Origin: Stromatinia cepivora
Taxonomy: Eukaryota; Ascomycota; Leotiomycetes; Helotiales; Sclerotiniaceae
Reading direction: 5' to 3'
Length of the DNA: 64,000 nucleotides
NCBI GenBank assembly: GCA_014898415.1
Contig: RCTD01000004.1
Coordinates: 495,001-559,000, forward strand
In this document: positions 21,491-32,871 of the stretch, piece by piece
Position numbering within the stretch: the first letter of the stretch is position 1
Layout of the letters: the number at the start of each line of letters is the position of its first letter
Translations under genes and position numbers: made by a program
The notes under the pieces: model-generated
Seen by the model: the letters and a program-made list of their open reading frames with translations, nothing else
Databases searched by the model: none
What the model was told of the DNA's origin: nothing

Positions 21491-24001
21491 TTAATGCCCC
21501 GGTAAAGCTTCATGTGCTACAGCACAAGCTTCCTCGAAGGTTGCCTGAGCTTCAACTCTCTTTCCGGAAATATCGTAGAATTGCGCCAATAACCCTTCAG
21601 CAACAGAAATCCACAGCTTATTTTTGCTGTGATTAGCTTGCTTTAGTGCAGCCAATGCGCTCTTCTCCGCTTGGTCACCTAGGCAGTTGTTGAAAAATTT
21701 ACTGCACATGACGTTGAGGACGAGACATAGAAATTGTGTGTTATGCGATGCCTTCGCCTTAGCTAAAGCTGCAGACAGGTGATTTTTGGTCTCGTGGATC
21801 ATAGCGGAATTGCTCGTCTTGACAGTGGCCCGGATTATTGAAAATGCTGTCTGAATATCTTTAGTAGGGTGGTTGACGCAATATGGCTCCAGTTTCGAAA
21901 TGAGTGTAACATTTTCTATTGGATCTTGCCAAAGTTCATCTTGTAAGATCAAGAGAACATTGAGAGCAGCGAGAATAGAAACATCACGCTCCACCTGATC
22001 TTCCGAGGGCAAATCATATAACTGGAACGTCTCATGTTGAAATATTTTCAAAGCAGCCTTCAAGTCACCAGTCCCTTGGAGATAGACACCTTCGAGATAA
22101 AATGTGAGAGTCCCCAGTCGTCCTGATAGAGGAATTTCAAACTTCTCTGCAGCAGTTGCCACACAAGTCATAGATTGTTTTACCCGTGCCCAATCTCCCA
22201 CAGCAGCGCAACAGAATGCCATGTATATGTGTGAATAACATAGAATGTGACCACGCCACTGCTGTTTGGCAATAATTTCGGATAATAGACCTGGAGAAGC
22301 GTTGTATGCTCGAGATTCATCTGCTACAATGAACGTTAGCTTTGAAGTATAGAACAAAAATGCTTATTACCCTTGATTCTTCCTAGACCTTCTTGGAGGA
22401 ACTTCACGGCTTTCTGATCAAGCGGATTCTTGTGCATCAAAACTATTCCTGAAAGTAGATAACTTTAATGGTGTTAGTGTTTCCTAGAGTGACTCGAATG
22501 GTTTTAGATACGAACGTTAACGCATATGCATCTTTCTTATTCAAGAATGACATGACCATCTGGCCTCGCCCATCCTCCCTCGTACTCAAAACGTTCCGGG
22601 TATCTGGACCGATAAGGTGTTTGACTTTGTGTACACTGTCTATAGGTATGGCAAGAGTGTCATTTTCTATACTCCATGCTGGATTCTTCAGTAGATCATC
22701 CATAACAAGCTGCATTGCCCTCAAAGTACTTAACATCTGAGTTGGATCACCACGAAGTATACTACAGATAACATCGAGAATATGGGTAAGGCCAATAAGC
22801 TGGGGTATGTTGCTTTTGTTATCAAGTTGATAAGTTCGTGCCGCCGCAATCGCTCGTTGAACATGTTCGATTCCATCTACTCCCGAAGACTTCAGATGGG
22901 CAAGAGCTTCCATAAGAGATGCGACAATGTATACAGAACGATCGCCCTGCTGGTTTGCAAGATATGAAATACTTCTAAGGTTTTGAATAGCTGCATGATT
23001 GTCTGTTGAAGTCCTTAATTGCAAGGCGTGTGACGCTCGTAGAAACCGGAATACATATATCCAGGAATTGTGTTGATAGCTAATATAAATCAGCAAATAC
23101 GGAAATATATTTGAAATTAGCTGCATACGCTTGTGCATCACAGATGTGGCTGTCAAGTGTCTTCATTGATGCTTTTGGATTCTTCTCGAACATTAATCGA
23201 GCGAGTAGGAACTGCATTACATATTTGAGATCGTAGTAGTGATTCTATTCTGATATTAGAAACCTCAATCATGGATAGAAATATGTGCCATACTCTTTCG
23301 CAAAGGATTATACCTTGACCAAGCATGGTCTCTGCCTCTGCATAATTGTTTGTCTCTTCGTATATAATGCCAGCCATTCGCAATCGAACCTTCGCTTCCA
23401 ATCTTGCCGGGAGTTTCAATTGCTTCAAGGCAATAGTCAAACATTCCAAGCCCACAGTAATCAGTTTGTGATATTCGTGAACATTTTCTTCCGTCATGGA
23501 AAGCGCTACTGCGGGTGCAAGTTCATGCGCCGCGCCGAAATACTCCTCTGCGAGCGAGACCATCAGAAGAGGATAATCGAGTGGCGCAATCGGAGGTTTC
23601 GTATGTGCCATTTGAGGATTGGTTTGTTCCATTGATATATTTGAAGAAGATTGTATGTGATGTTGCGGGCGGCGTTGATCAATAGGATAATGTTGCTGGA
23701 CGGGCTGTGGGACTTGGACTTGAACTTGAGGCTGATAATACTGTGGTGCGGTGGACGGAGCCGTATAGAAATTATTGGGCGCATATCCCGTCGCTGGCAT
23801 ATCATATTGAGGTTGGGTATTCGAATTCCAATATGTTGTTTGATCTTGCTGCGTGTCTCCTCCCATCTGGTATTGTTGCATGTTTCCACCGTTCTGCATC
23901 ATCATACCGTTTCTGCCATATTGAGGAGAGTTATCCTGTGGAGGATATGTGTTTGGATCATAGCCGGACCAGATATTTGGCATGCCATGATTTTGAGACA
24001 T
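21491..24001 (-). CDS. MAU2: Cohesin-loading factor subunit Mau2/Scc4
   Basis: Partner of Scc2 in the nuclear complex that loads cohesin on DNA. Five exons in consistent phases: 24001-23294, 23244-23129, 23079-22516, 22462-22371 and 22320-21491, giving 769 residues. The N-terminus (1-140) is Gln/Pro/Tyr-rich and disordered. The cohesin-loading-factor TPR-like region begins about 145 with LDYPLLMVSLAEEYFGAAHE. It includes RLEAKVRLRMAGIIYEETNN, then AQAYQHNSWIYVFRFLRASH across intron 2 and YALTYLLSGIVLMHKNP across intron 3. Intron 3 uses the donor GTTCGT rather than the nearby GTATCT; only the first gives the right phase and restores the conserved LLSGIVLMHK. Helical repeats run to the end (AALKQANHSKNKLWISVAEG). 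Intact, of normal family length. Confidence 0.9.
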
Positions 24002-24496
24002 GACTTGCCTCTCTCTCTAAATAACACCTCAGTAACAATCTACCAGCGGGTTGGTGAATTATAATAAATATAATAAATATAATAAAACATCAAATATAAA
24101 TCGAGCATTTCTCGAACATTGAAAGGATGAATGACATAAGAATATTTGCAGGGGTGAGCATCAAAATCAACCAATAAGTTTTGAAAAGTTTTGCCGAGGT
24201 CTTCCCTGATATTTGCAAGTGGGTGGATTTGTGGATGTGAAGCAAAAGGAGGTTTGTACGTCTGTGTACTTCACTAGATATACACTTACCGGTACATATA
24301 TATAAGCTGTTCAATTTCCCTTCTTTTCTCTGTACGAATTTCAATTCATACTCTTATTAATTGGTTTTATAAATATTTCATATTCCTAGTAATACAGTCT
24401 AAATATCTTCTGTGGTTGCAAAAAGCAACCAGATCATCCCGCGTTGCGCCAAAACAGCTCTAGAAGCTTTCCAAGGTTATCCACAATCCAATCAGG
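24002..24496. promoter_or_regulatory. Shared 5' region of MAU2 and the esterase gene
   Basis: Divergent promoter gap of 495 nt. A short AT microsatellite of about three 9-nt units (ataataaat) lies at 24058-24085, just upstream of the MAU2 start. The minus-strand frame at 24090-24344 is not supported by any feature. Confidence 0.4.
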
Positions 24497-26014
24497 ATGG
24501 AGTGGCTGGGACATGCAAAGATTGGATTTACTCATCCTCCAAATCCCATAAACCTCAAAAGTAAAGATGGTTCGACAACAGATCTTCTCAAAATCTGTGA
24601 AGAGTCCACTCCACCATGTCGTCTCAACCCCATTTTGTTCAACGGTAACTGAAATCCTTCTGAGCAATGAATGGTTGAAGTAAAGTGCTAACTGTATTAG
24701 GTCACATGCAAACATTCTGGACAGTAGTAAAGAATGATGGGCCTCCTATTTACTATAAACGAAAGTTATTTGAAAATGAGGATCCAGCCTTCCAGGGTTC
24801 TTTTGCTGTTGATTTCGTAGTACATGAGCCACACAGCGAAGTTGATGATTCCTTACCCATTCGAACTACCTACTATACGGATGAAGAGTTTTCGGGAATT
24901 GCATCTTTGGATAGTCGTCCAATGCTTGTGACCTTACATGGACTTTCAGGTGGTTCTTACGAGATCTATCTCAAGCATGTACTGGAACCTTTGGTTGGAG
25001 CTGATCATTCTTCCAATTGGGAGGCATGTGTTATTAATAGTCGTGGATGTGCCAAACATAAAATCACGAGCAGTATACTTTACAATGCGAGAGCTACTTG
25101 GGATACTCGACAAACTATTGCTTGGCTTAGGAAGACCTTCCCTAACAGACCTCTGTTTGGTATTGGCTTTTCTCTAGGGGCTAATATTCTTACCAATGTA
25201 AGTTTGGCCGCAGTATTTTTCTTTCCACCTAGTCCCATCCTTTCCACTTCGTTCCCTCCTTCCACCTTGACATCATTAACACACCCTAGTACATCGCCGA
25301 AGAAGGGGAAGCATGCGTCCTCAAAGCCGCCGTCGTCTGTTCCAACCCTTGGAACCTAGACGCGGGGTCTCTCGCTCTCCAAAGAACTTGGCTAGGCCGA
25401 GAAGTATACTCCAAGACAATGGGCAGCAACATGAAGAGACTAGTCGAACTCCATCATGACCAGATCATCAAAAATACCAAGATCGACTTCGAAAAGATTA
25501 GAAACATTACCTACCTCCACGAATTCGATCGGCAAATTCAAGGTCCTGCTTGGGGTTATCCTACAGAGGGGGCATACTATCGAGATGCTTCATCAACCGA
25601 TTCACTACTGGCTGTGAGAATTCCTCTTTTCGCTATCAATGCTGAAGATGACCCTGTGAGTATCACTTCTCTTGAAATTCGACACCTGCTAACATATCTT
25701 GAGATCGCCACCAATGAATGTTTACCACGTGAAGAAATCAAGAAGAATCCATACACAGTGTTATGCACCACGTCTTTAGGCGGCCATTTATCATGGTTTG
25801 AAATCGGTGGTAACAGATGGCATGCCCGTCCCGTAAGTTAAAGTTTCCCTAACCCTCATTACTACCACTAATCAGGTTGCAGTGTGTCAACTTTCTGAAC
25901 AAAATGGCCTTCGAAGTACAACTTGATACGATCGTTCCTCCCGACGCACACGATTCCGCTGATTTGAGCCCACCCCGCCCTAAATTTCAACCAATGGTAC
26001 GAAAGTGGACTTGA
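24497..26014 (+). CDS. Alpha/beta-hydrolase, EEB1/EHT1-like alcohol acyltransferase/esterase
   Basis: Belongs to the AB-hydrolase YheT-like group that includes yeast Eeb1, Eht1 and Mgl2-type enzymes making or hydrolysing medium-chain fatty acid esters. Five exons: 24497-24644, 24701-25197, 25290-25655, 25704-25832 and 25883-26014, all in phase, give 423 residues. The start at 24497 is the first ATG after an in-frame stop and yields the typical LNPILFNGHMQTFW block across intron 1. Oxyanion region: TLHGLSGGSYEIY. The nucleophile elbow GIGFSLGAN puts Ser at about 207. The acidic residue is in INAEDDP, before intron 3, and the His in SLGGHLSWFE. The C-terminus continues RPCVNFLNKM. The triad is complete. 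The exact substrate cannot be read from sequence. Confidence 0.88.
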
Positions 26015-26270
26015 GATTCATTTTTTGGAAGTAAATTTGTTGGATTATAGCGAGACATGTTTTACAGACTTTATAGAGACATATCTTAGAAGCAATCTCT
26101 CAAACTTAGTAATAATCTAATGTCAATACACCGCTGGTATCTCTCAAATGCCAATTTTTAATATCCTCATCCCACCCCAGGTGTATTCGCCATAACGCCC
26201 GAATATAATTATGCCTCCCTGCCCTTCCCTTCAGTGATAATCCACAATCGAAAATCCGTAGTTCAACCTC

Positions 26271-27011
26271 TCAAGCAAAAGAAACAGTCTTCTTCTTAGG
26301 TTTCAAAGGTTTCGTCCCGGCCAACGCCTCTCCCTTCACATTATCACCCTCATCATCTCCTCCCCTCTTCCTCTTTTTCCTCAAATCATCCTTCATTCCC
26401 TTTAATTTATTCTTTTGCATCTCCTGCTTCCTCTCATGCTCTGCTTTTCTCGCCTCTCGAATTTCTTCCATCTGTCTGGCCCTCATCATCTTACTCTCGA
26501 TTTGACCATCCTTATCCGCGTTCACCATTGCTAGAATAGTCATCATAGATTCCTATGTGCGCAATTGATTAGCACAAGTCCCTCATAAAAACAATTGATG
26601 AATATAATCCATCAACCCCAGCCCCAACTCACGTCCTCCCCTCCCCCAATCCAACACCATCCAATCAAAAGAAAAACCAAAAACACCCACTCTATCATCC
26701 ACAAAAACCTTCCCCTTCTTCTTTCCCTTGGGCTTCTCAACTCCCACAGGTGTAATCATATTCAGCGCCGGGATCCCCAACTCCTTCTCCGTATAGACCC
26801 TCCTCTTCTTCTTCAACGTCGCCATTTTACTTCCCTGCTTCTGTTGTTTCGGCGGCGCTCCCTTAGACTGCGTAGCTTTTTTGCTTTTCGATTTCGAGAC
26901 TCCATCGCTTTGAGCTCGAGAAACGGTTTTGCTGTTGCGGATACCAGAGCCATTGGCGGCATGTTTAGATGCATTTTTGTTTTTGACGGTGCTGGTGCGG
27001 GAAGGCGCCAT
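26271..27011 (-). CDS. LOC1: 60S ribosomal subunit assembly/export protein LOC1
   Basis: Small basic nucleolar protein for 60S biogenesis; in yeast it also affects mRNA localisation. Exons 27011-26691 and 26552-26271, intron 138 nt with donor GTGGGT, 200 residues. The N-terminal half is Lys/Ser-rich. The conserved core is [20 protein letters not shown], then [12 protein letters not shown] joined by the intron to [20 protein letters not shown] and a charged coiled-coil ([20 protein letters not shown]). It ends with a basic [10 protein letters not shown] tail. Length and block order match fungal Loc1. Reading straight through the intron would give a spurious hydrophobic tail. Confidence 0.92.
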
Positions 27012-27722
27012 TGTGTGGTGAGTTAGATTTTTGAAATCGATTGGTGAAGAGAATTGGTGGTTTGCTGGTTTGATTTGGTGATCCGATAAAAGATTTACTG
27101 ATATGCGATGGTTTGATGGAAATTTACTTTTTTTGCCAAGAAGCGGCGAGCTAGCGGATGGGGTAGAGTAATAAATGAGATATCTTGCTTCAAAATTATT
27201 TTTATAATGCTGATTGTCGGAATATTAATCACGTGCATGGTAAGGATGGTAAGGATGGTAAGGATGGTAAGGATGGTAAGGATCACGTGCGCACTAGTGC
27301 CTCGGCATGCACCATTATATAGTTCTTCACCCTCCATAGATTCTAGACGTATCAAAAACCATTGAGTTCCATATGTTCGTTGATAAGCTTCACTTCCCCG
27401 TATACAGTTATCCCGACAATAACCAATTGAATACTAATTTTATTTGTATCGCACAAGAACGCTATTGATCGAACTGAAGCCATTGTTTATGATTTGGATA
27501 ATTGAATAAGATTTATTCTTCGAAGACATTAAATATTATATCATTTCAATGCAAACAAATACCGACTCCCAAAAATTATATCGGGGTCGGATTATCGGAA
27601 TGAGCCGAGGGGACCGTGTAAATAATGACGTTCCAATCAAAGCCCACAGGATCTGAAATCTCATCATAATTTTGGTTCAACCTTCATTTTGCAAGAAGAC
27701 AAATGTAAAGAAAAGGTACAAA
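27012..27722. promoter_or_regulatory. Shared 5' region of LOC1 and the RCF3-like gene
   Basis: Divergent promoter gap of 711 nt. Its most striking part is at 27228-27290: two identical atcacgtgc words (each with a CACGTG E-box) flank five copies of a 9-bp repeat. CACGTG is the core recognised by bHLH factors such as Cbf1- and Pho4-type proteins. Which gene it would control is not shown by the sequence. Confidence 0.5.
27239..27283. repeat. 9-bp tandem repeat (ggtaaggat)x5 between two E-boxes
   Basis: Five perfect copies of ggtaaggat fill the space between two atcacgtgc direct repeats (27228-27236 and 27282-27290). The array could have spread the two E-boxes apart by replication slippage. Confidence 0.93.
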
Positions 27723-28185
27723 ATGCACCAAACCGGTGGATTAAAAAACGAAGAAGCGAATGCTGCAGCTTGGGAAGCTGGGAGGGGTGCTGTAGCTGGT
27801 GGTGCAAAGGTATTTGACTCTATGCGTTTTTGGTCATCGGGTTTTCAGGATGTTTATTGATGTGATGCCGTAGTGGGGCTTGTTTGCTGCTGCATTAGGA
27901 GGTGCTGGATATGCTCTTTCTCCAATATACAAAGGATTGACGATTCAATTCAAAGTGTGAGTCAGATTATGGTATATCAGGGGCTAGTCAGCTAATAATC
28001 ACATGGATAGATTCATCCAGATGGGCTTTATGGTTATGGGAGGTTCTCTTGAAGCGGATCGACGCATAAGAGAATATGAAGCAAAAGTCCGAATGGAGAG
28101 ACGTATGATGAGGGATAGGGCTGTTTGGGATCAATATGAAGAAGAATATGAGCAATCAGCTTCAAAGCAGGAAAAATCACGGTAA
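27723..28185 (+). CDS. Small mitochondrial-type membrane protein, RCF3/RCF2 (HIG1-like) family
   Basis: Probably an inner mitochondrial membrane protein related to yeast Rcf3, a respiratory supercomplex factor. Exons 27723-27809, 27874-27956 and 28011-28185 join in phase and give 114 residues. The start at 27723 is the first ATG of the frame. An Ala/Gly-rich N-terminus (AAWEAGRGAVAGGAKWGLFA) leads to a hydrophobic segment (about 28-50). A second follows at about 58-74 (VFIQMGFMVMGGSLEADRR), then a charged helix (MERRMMRDRAVWDQYEEEYE). The order of hairpin, ADRR-like motif and charged tail is what I recall of Rcf3; similarity was judged by eye. The gene sits tail-to-tail with RFC4, only 113 nt away. 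Confidence 0.7.
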
Positions 28186-28298
28186 AATTGTACTCATAAG
28201 GAGTTTTCATACTTGTACAGAACCAATATCATACATATACGCCAGGTGTATTTATAAAGCTCCAAACTCCCTGGTAATGCTATTCCTCATTTTTCCCA

Positions 28299-29478
28299 TT
28301 ATTTAGTAACGAATTGTTTCGGATCCATATTCAACTTGCAAAGTCTTGCGATACAACCACTCAATTGGAGCAGTGTCTGAACTCCTTCCAAAATCTTCAT
28401 ATGCGTGAATCCAATTTCCTTGATGAATTCCAGCTTCGAATGCTCGCTCAAAGTATTGACCGTTTTTGTAACCCTGAACATTGTGCTGATAATGTCGTGG
28501 CTCGAGTATCCCAAACCCCATAACTCGTTCAACGTCTCTAATGCAGAATCAATTTTCCCTTCGTAGCATGCCTTGATCATAGTTTGTACTTTGATCGGAT
28601 GAGGTGAGTCCACAACCTTAAACACATTATCTCCATTAACGAAACCGAAACCCGCAAAAGTTGATTGTAGATTATTGATAGCCTGGCGCATATCTCCCTC
28701 AGCGCTGAAAACTAATGCAGCCAATCCATCCTCACTATATTCCACCCTCTCCGCCTCAATGACTTGTAACAATCGCTTAACCACTTGCGCATCTGTCAAC
28801 CTGGCATATCGTAAAATTGCACATCTGGATTGTAAAGGTTCAATGATCTTATTCGATTGATTGCATGCAAAGGCAAATCGTGTGGTCGAACTGTAAATTT
28901 CCATCGTACGACGTAAGGCTTGTTGAGCTCCAGATGTCATACTATCTGCTTCATCGAGGATAACAAGTTTATGACGGCCAGCCGGGAGTGTGACTTTCTT
29001 TTGTGCAAATCCTTTTATGCGGTTACGTACAACATCGATACCTGGTTATCTAAATATTAGCTTGATTGAGCCCGTAAAGCTATTGGGACATATTATACCT
29101 CTCTCGTCACTAGCATTCAATTCCAATACTGCCTCCTTGTATGAGTCTCCTAGCAGTTGCCTAGCCAGACACAATACACTCGTCGTCTTTCCAATACCCG
29201 GCATACCAGAAATAATAACATGTGGCATGTTTCCATCTTTCGCAATAATCTTGAGTCGTTCTATTGTCTCCGTATTTCCTACTACATCATCGAGAAATAC
29301 TGGTCGATATTTTTCAACCCTATTTGCTCTTAATCAGCCTCCTCTTTGCACAAACAAGAAATCTCAATACATACCATGGTAATTCATAATTTGTAACTCC
29401 ATTAGTGTTCGCTTTCAATACTTTCTTTGCAGCGCTGGTGGAGGATTCTCCAACTTCTGAAGCTTTGGTGGTTGTCAT
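28299..29478 (-). CDS. RFC4: Replication factor C small subunit (yeast Rfc4, human RFC2 type)
   Basis: AAA+ clamp-loader subunit that helps load PCNA at primer-template junctions. Exons 29478-29375, 29319-29099 and 29041-28299 give 355 residues with all phases matching. RFC box II-type LPWVEKYRP lies at about 33-41, split by intron 1. Walker [10 protein letters not shown] is at 73-81, [15 protein letters not shown] crosses intron 2, Walker B DEAD is at 138-141, and the sensor/arginine-finger motif SRC is at 180-182. C-terminal collar helices run to a final [23 protein letters not shown] and the overall length fit the Rfc4/RFC2 subunit best among the small subunits. Intact. Confidence 0.94.
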
Positions 29479-30690
29479 ATTGAACTTTGCTGGATGTTGA
29501 GTTGAGGTCGACGCGTTCGAAGCTGGAGAGACGCGATTTTCAATTTACACGACCGTGAATATTTGGGCTTCCACGTGATTGGATCACAACCACAACCACA
29601 ACGTTCCAACGAACACAACCTGGAATTGTTCAAACAGATTTCTGACATTTAGAAGCTCCAAGTGGCCAGAAGAATAATTTCATACGGGATTGTATGGGAA
29701 GTACATATGTTACAAATTTTTCTTGAAAATTGCCTACATCTAAAACGGCAATATCGATATATATCCCGTCTCCATAAAGCAACCACTCCGCATTATACTC
29801 CTGTCTCATCTCTATCGTCCCCCCTTTTCCACGATCATTCACAAGCAGAGATTGCACTTTGTCTACAGAATGGGACCCAAAAGCTCGAGAGAGATGTAGA
29901 CTACAATCTACATAGTGGGAGCTCTTCATTTTTTAGTTACATACTTTAGGTTACTTTTAATTGGTGTTGCGTGGCTCTTTTAAAACGCACTTGGGTAATG
30001 TATCTAAACTGGGGATTAGAGACATATGGACATTGTTGAATGAGATCTTTTCTAGTTTTTAAAACCGAGTGGTTACATATATTGTACTCACAAATTCTTC
30101 TTGGACGAGTATCTAGCCTCCATCTCCCTCTACCCAATCAGATAAGATCTTTTTTCTGTTAAAAAGTTTTGTTGCATATCTGAGGGGCATTTCAACTTTC
30201 TCGATTCTGACTCAAATTCAAATTTGAAAAAGGGGTTGTGATCTAGATGCCCTTCCTATATCATGTTTAAAGTTTCGGGGGATTTGAAAGAGAAATCAGG
30301 AAGCTGGAAAAGTGTGGTTTTTGTTTACTTTGATGGTTTTTTTTGTTTAATGTGGCTCGTCTGATCTTTGGGCCTCGGCATATCAAAACGCGGGATGGAG
30401 AGTGAATCGGGTGAAGTGAAATGGAAAGTGAATCTGTGGTAGCTTACGGGCATTATCTAGGAAACTAGCACATGAGATGAGACTATCACAAAAGACAGCA
30501 GCATCTCTAAGATCACAGAAAAGGCCGAACAACCAATGGCTGAGAAGAAACGGGTGCTGTTCATGTAATTATTCCTGTCTCAATGCTTCTTTGCTCACGT
30601 ATTCAAGCCTTTAAACTTTGATCCAATTATATCCCAACGGCCTCAAAACCCTTCATAACCTTTCAGTAAAAATATTTCTTAATTCCTACT
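29479..30690. other. Intergenic region upstream of RFC4
   Basis: 1.2 kb without a supported gene. It holds the RFC4 promoter and, at 30166-30180, a minus-strand copy of the gatatgcaacaaaac motif seen in the 7.1-7.6 kb cluster, followed on the plus strand by tgaggggc. Small frames here show no family features. Confidence 0.45.
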
Positions 30691-31066
30691 TCACTGAACC
30701 CTCTGCTTCTCCATTGTATCACGAAATTTCCTCCTAATTGCCTCTGTTCCCGTCCAAACATCTCTCATATGATCATTCCCGGCAGGCAACATGACATCGC
30801 ATCACTATATGCATCACCCACTTGAGGGCTAATTCTTCTTGGCTGTTTTCCAAATTTTTTCTCACCATGTGTAGGCTGGAACGAGCTTGCTGCCAAGCGG
30901 CTTGTGGAAGAAAGTTTTCCGGCAGTTCATAGTGGTACGTTGTGAGGGGGTTGGCCAGCGCACCTCCGTTGGGTTCGAGAAGAATGATACCCAGTCCGTA
31001 GATGTCGAAGCTAAGACGGAAGCGCGTGATGTGCGATTGTGGATCTTGCGAGCTATGTGGATGTAC
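30691..31066 (-). pseudogene. Decayed C-terminal part of a protein-kinase-like gene
   Basis: From 31066 down, one minus frame reads RFRLSFDIYGLGIILLE, the helix-F block of the fungal kinase-like domains often linked to HeLo/prion-inhibition modules (usual form: SFDIYSLGVILLEIG). After it the expected sequence decays. Downstream, other frames carry GDAYSDAM(S)CCLP, resembling the late G..Y..AV..CL block, and NDHMRDVWTGTEAIRRKF, ending at a stop at 30691. At least two frame changes are needed and an in-frame stop lies just upstream of 31066. The opposite strand has an open frame over the same DNA (to 31342) but without an ATG. Confidence 0.6.
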
Positions 31067-31817
31067 ACCTGGAGGGGTTGGTTATCGTTCATGATTATCA
31101 CGACTGATTTAAATCCAAATCCGCAACATACTTACGACTATCTTCGGAGAAAGCACTATGTCTCGCGTCAGCTAGGCGTGAGTATTGCCAGCCTAGTCGA
31201 AACAGATGAGGAAGGTAAACCTCACCACGTCTTCAACAAGGGAAGCAACCTATATTTTATACAGCTGGATATTTTTCTATGGGCTCAGCCAGAACTTGAG
31301 TTTAATACAATGAGACTGCTAGCTGTACGGTACGCTGCATAAATCGCTACTTAAGGAATGGAATTTTTGGACTATCGGATGCGTAGGCTTCACCTAGAAG
31401 GTCTGTAAGAGTGAGCGGGAGAAACGTAGTGAGACAAAACCTGGTATACGATTCACGAATCAACGAGCTCATGAGACACACCATCTGGAGTCTGAATGGT
31501 TGGGGTGAGAGTTGAATGGAAAGATTTGTGTGAATAATTTTTGAGTGAATATTGGGTTTGTCTATTGGCGTTGTATGAATTAGTTAAGATGAATGAGCGT
31601 TTAATGTTTTTTTTTATGAGAGCATATCTTCGATATAAACTAGTGGTTCGCATAAACGATTTTCTGACAGCTGGTGTGTTTGCATGTTTCACATAAACAT
31701 CATTATATACATCCTATTTGTCTCCAAAATGGGAGTCAGAGACGCTAAAATTATCTAAAATTTACCTCCTGCTTTCAAAGAGAGTTCACATATTGTCAGG
31801 TAGTTGATCCGTACCTT
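31067..31817. other. Relic region next to the decayed kinase
   Basis: On the plus strand 31125-31342 continues an open frame (HTYDYLRRKHYVSRQLGV..., ending RLLAVRYAA) that looks protein-like but has no start and no recognised domain. It may be another relic piece. The remaining sequence is AT-rich with nothing identifiable. Confidence 0.3.
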
Positions 31818-32202
31818 TCATCGCCATTGACTCAATATATAGCAATCTACCCCAAACACAAACACTTCTCCGACTTCCACAGTAACCCCCAACCCCCAAC
31901 CCCGAAACACAGAAGATAAAACCGCAAACACAATCAAGGGCCCATAAACTACCCCATACCCAAAACTCTCCACAAACCCCGCAAAACTCCCCGCCTTCAA
32001 CAACGGCACACCAACTAACCCACCACTTACATATCCAATTCCCCTCGCTCCATCCAAAAGCCTATAAAGCCATTCCCGTATCAATCGCTTCATTCCTGGA
32101 TGCAGCTTCGCTTTCCATTTCTTTGAGGATACCTCCCCATGCAGGACTATAATCCCCAGCAAAGAATCCAAAAGTTGGGGAAAATAACACCAAGAGTGTC
32201 AT
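31818..32202 (-). pseudogene. Decayed 3' part of a monocarboxylate-type MFS permease
   Basis: The minus frame from 32202 reads TFGFFAGDYSPAWGGILKEM, resembling transmembrane helix 10 and its loop in fungal monocarboxylate-porter-like MFS proteins (FFAGGYS..W.GV). It ends in a stop after DTGMAL near 32062. A shifted frame then continues RLLDGARGIGYVSGGLVGVP and FGYGVVYGPLIVFAVLSS, like helices 11-12, to a stop at 31818. One frameshift near 32065 joins the two. No N-terminal half is present upstream, so this is a truncated and frameshifted relic. The family call rests on pattern memory. Confidence 0.5.
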
Positions 32203-32871
32203 GCTAGTAGCTACCTTGAGACGTGAGACCCCCAAAATCCCAACTTCACAATCAAACAAATTGCCTCCAGGTACTCTCCAGGTACTCTCCAGGTACTGAA
32301 CAGGTTCTCAACAGGCAATCCAAGATCACATAATGTCATATGAATAATAAAAAACCCCAATTACAAGCCCATCTTTCCACTTGAAAAATATCAAAATATC
32401 AAAATATCAAAATATCAAAATATCAAAATATCAAAATATCAAAATAGCAAAATTTCACCTGAAAGTCCAACCCAACCAACATCAACATGTCAAATAAAAT
32501 CCCGTATCGTCTGTTCCCGGTGAACATGGCTAGATTTTAGAATGTAAGTCTCAGGTACTCCCGGCACAGTCCCGACGAGTCTGGATCTCGCTCTCCTTTC
32601 TCGCAATTTGGGATACGGGCCCGTTCTAATTCAAAGATCAAAAATCAAAAATCAAAATCAAAAATCTACCCATGTGAGTAGTTTAACTGTACTCAATCCA
32701 TCAAATTCAAAGTGTATATACAAAAGAAGATTCCATTAATTCATATCATCCATTAAAATCTTTATACAATCTACCTCTTTCTTGTCTATCCCAAAAAAAC
32801 TCCGCAAGTACAAATGTTATTTCATCGCAGCATGTACCAACCATGCGCATCATACCCAATATATACATTGA
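32203..32871. other. AT-rich, repeat-rich gap downstream of the SUR1-like gene
   Basis: Includes a triplicate of ccaggtactct at 32270-32297, the 8-bp array at 32389-32452 and a short atcaaaa/aatcaaaa run at 32636-32662. No coding frame is supported. Confidence 0.5.
32389..32452. repeat. 8-bp tandem repeat (tatcaaaa)x7 plus one variant
   Basis: Seven perfect tatcaaaa units at 32389-32444 are followed by tagcaaaa. This is a simple-sequence array likely to vary in length. Confidence 0.95.

Noticed and set aside
30887..31342. 151-codon plus-strand frame taken as a gene
   Set aside because: It has no ATG start, and its first half lies opposite a recognisable kinase block on the minus strand; treated as relic DNA.
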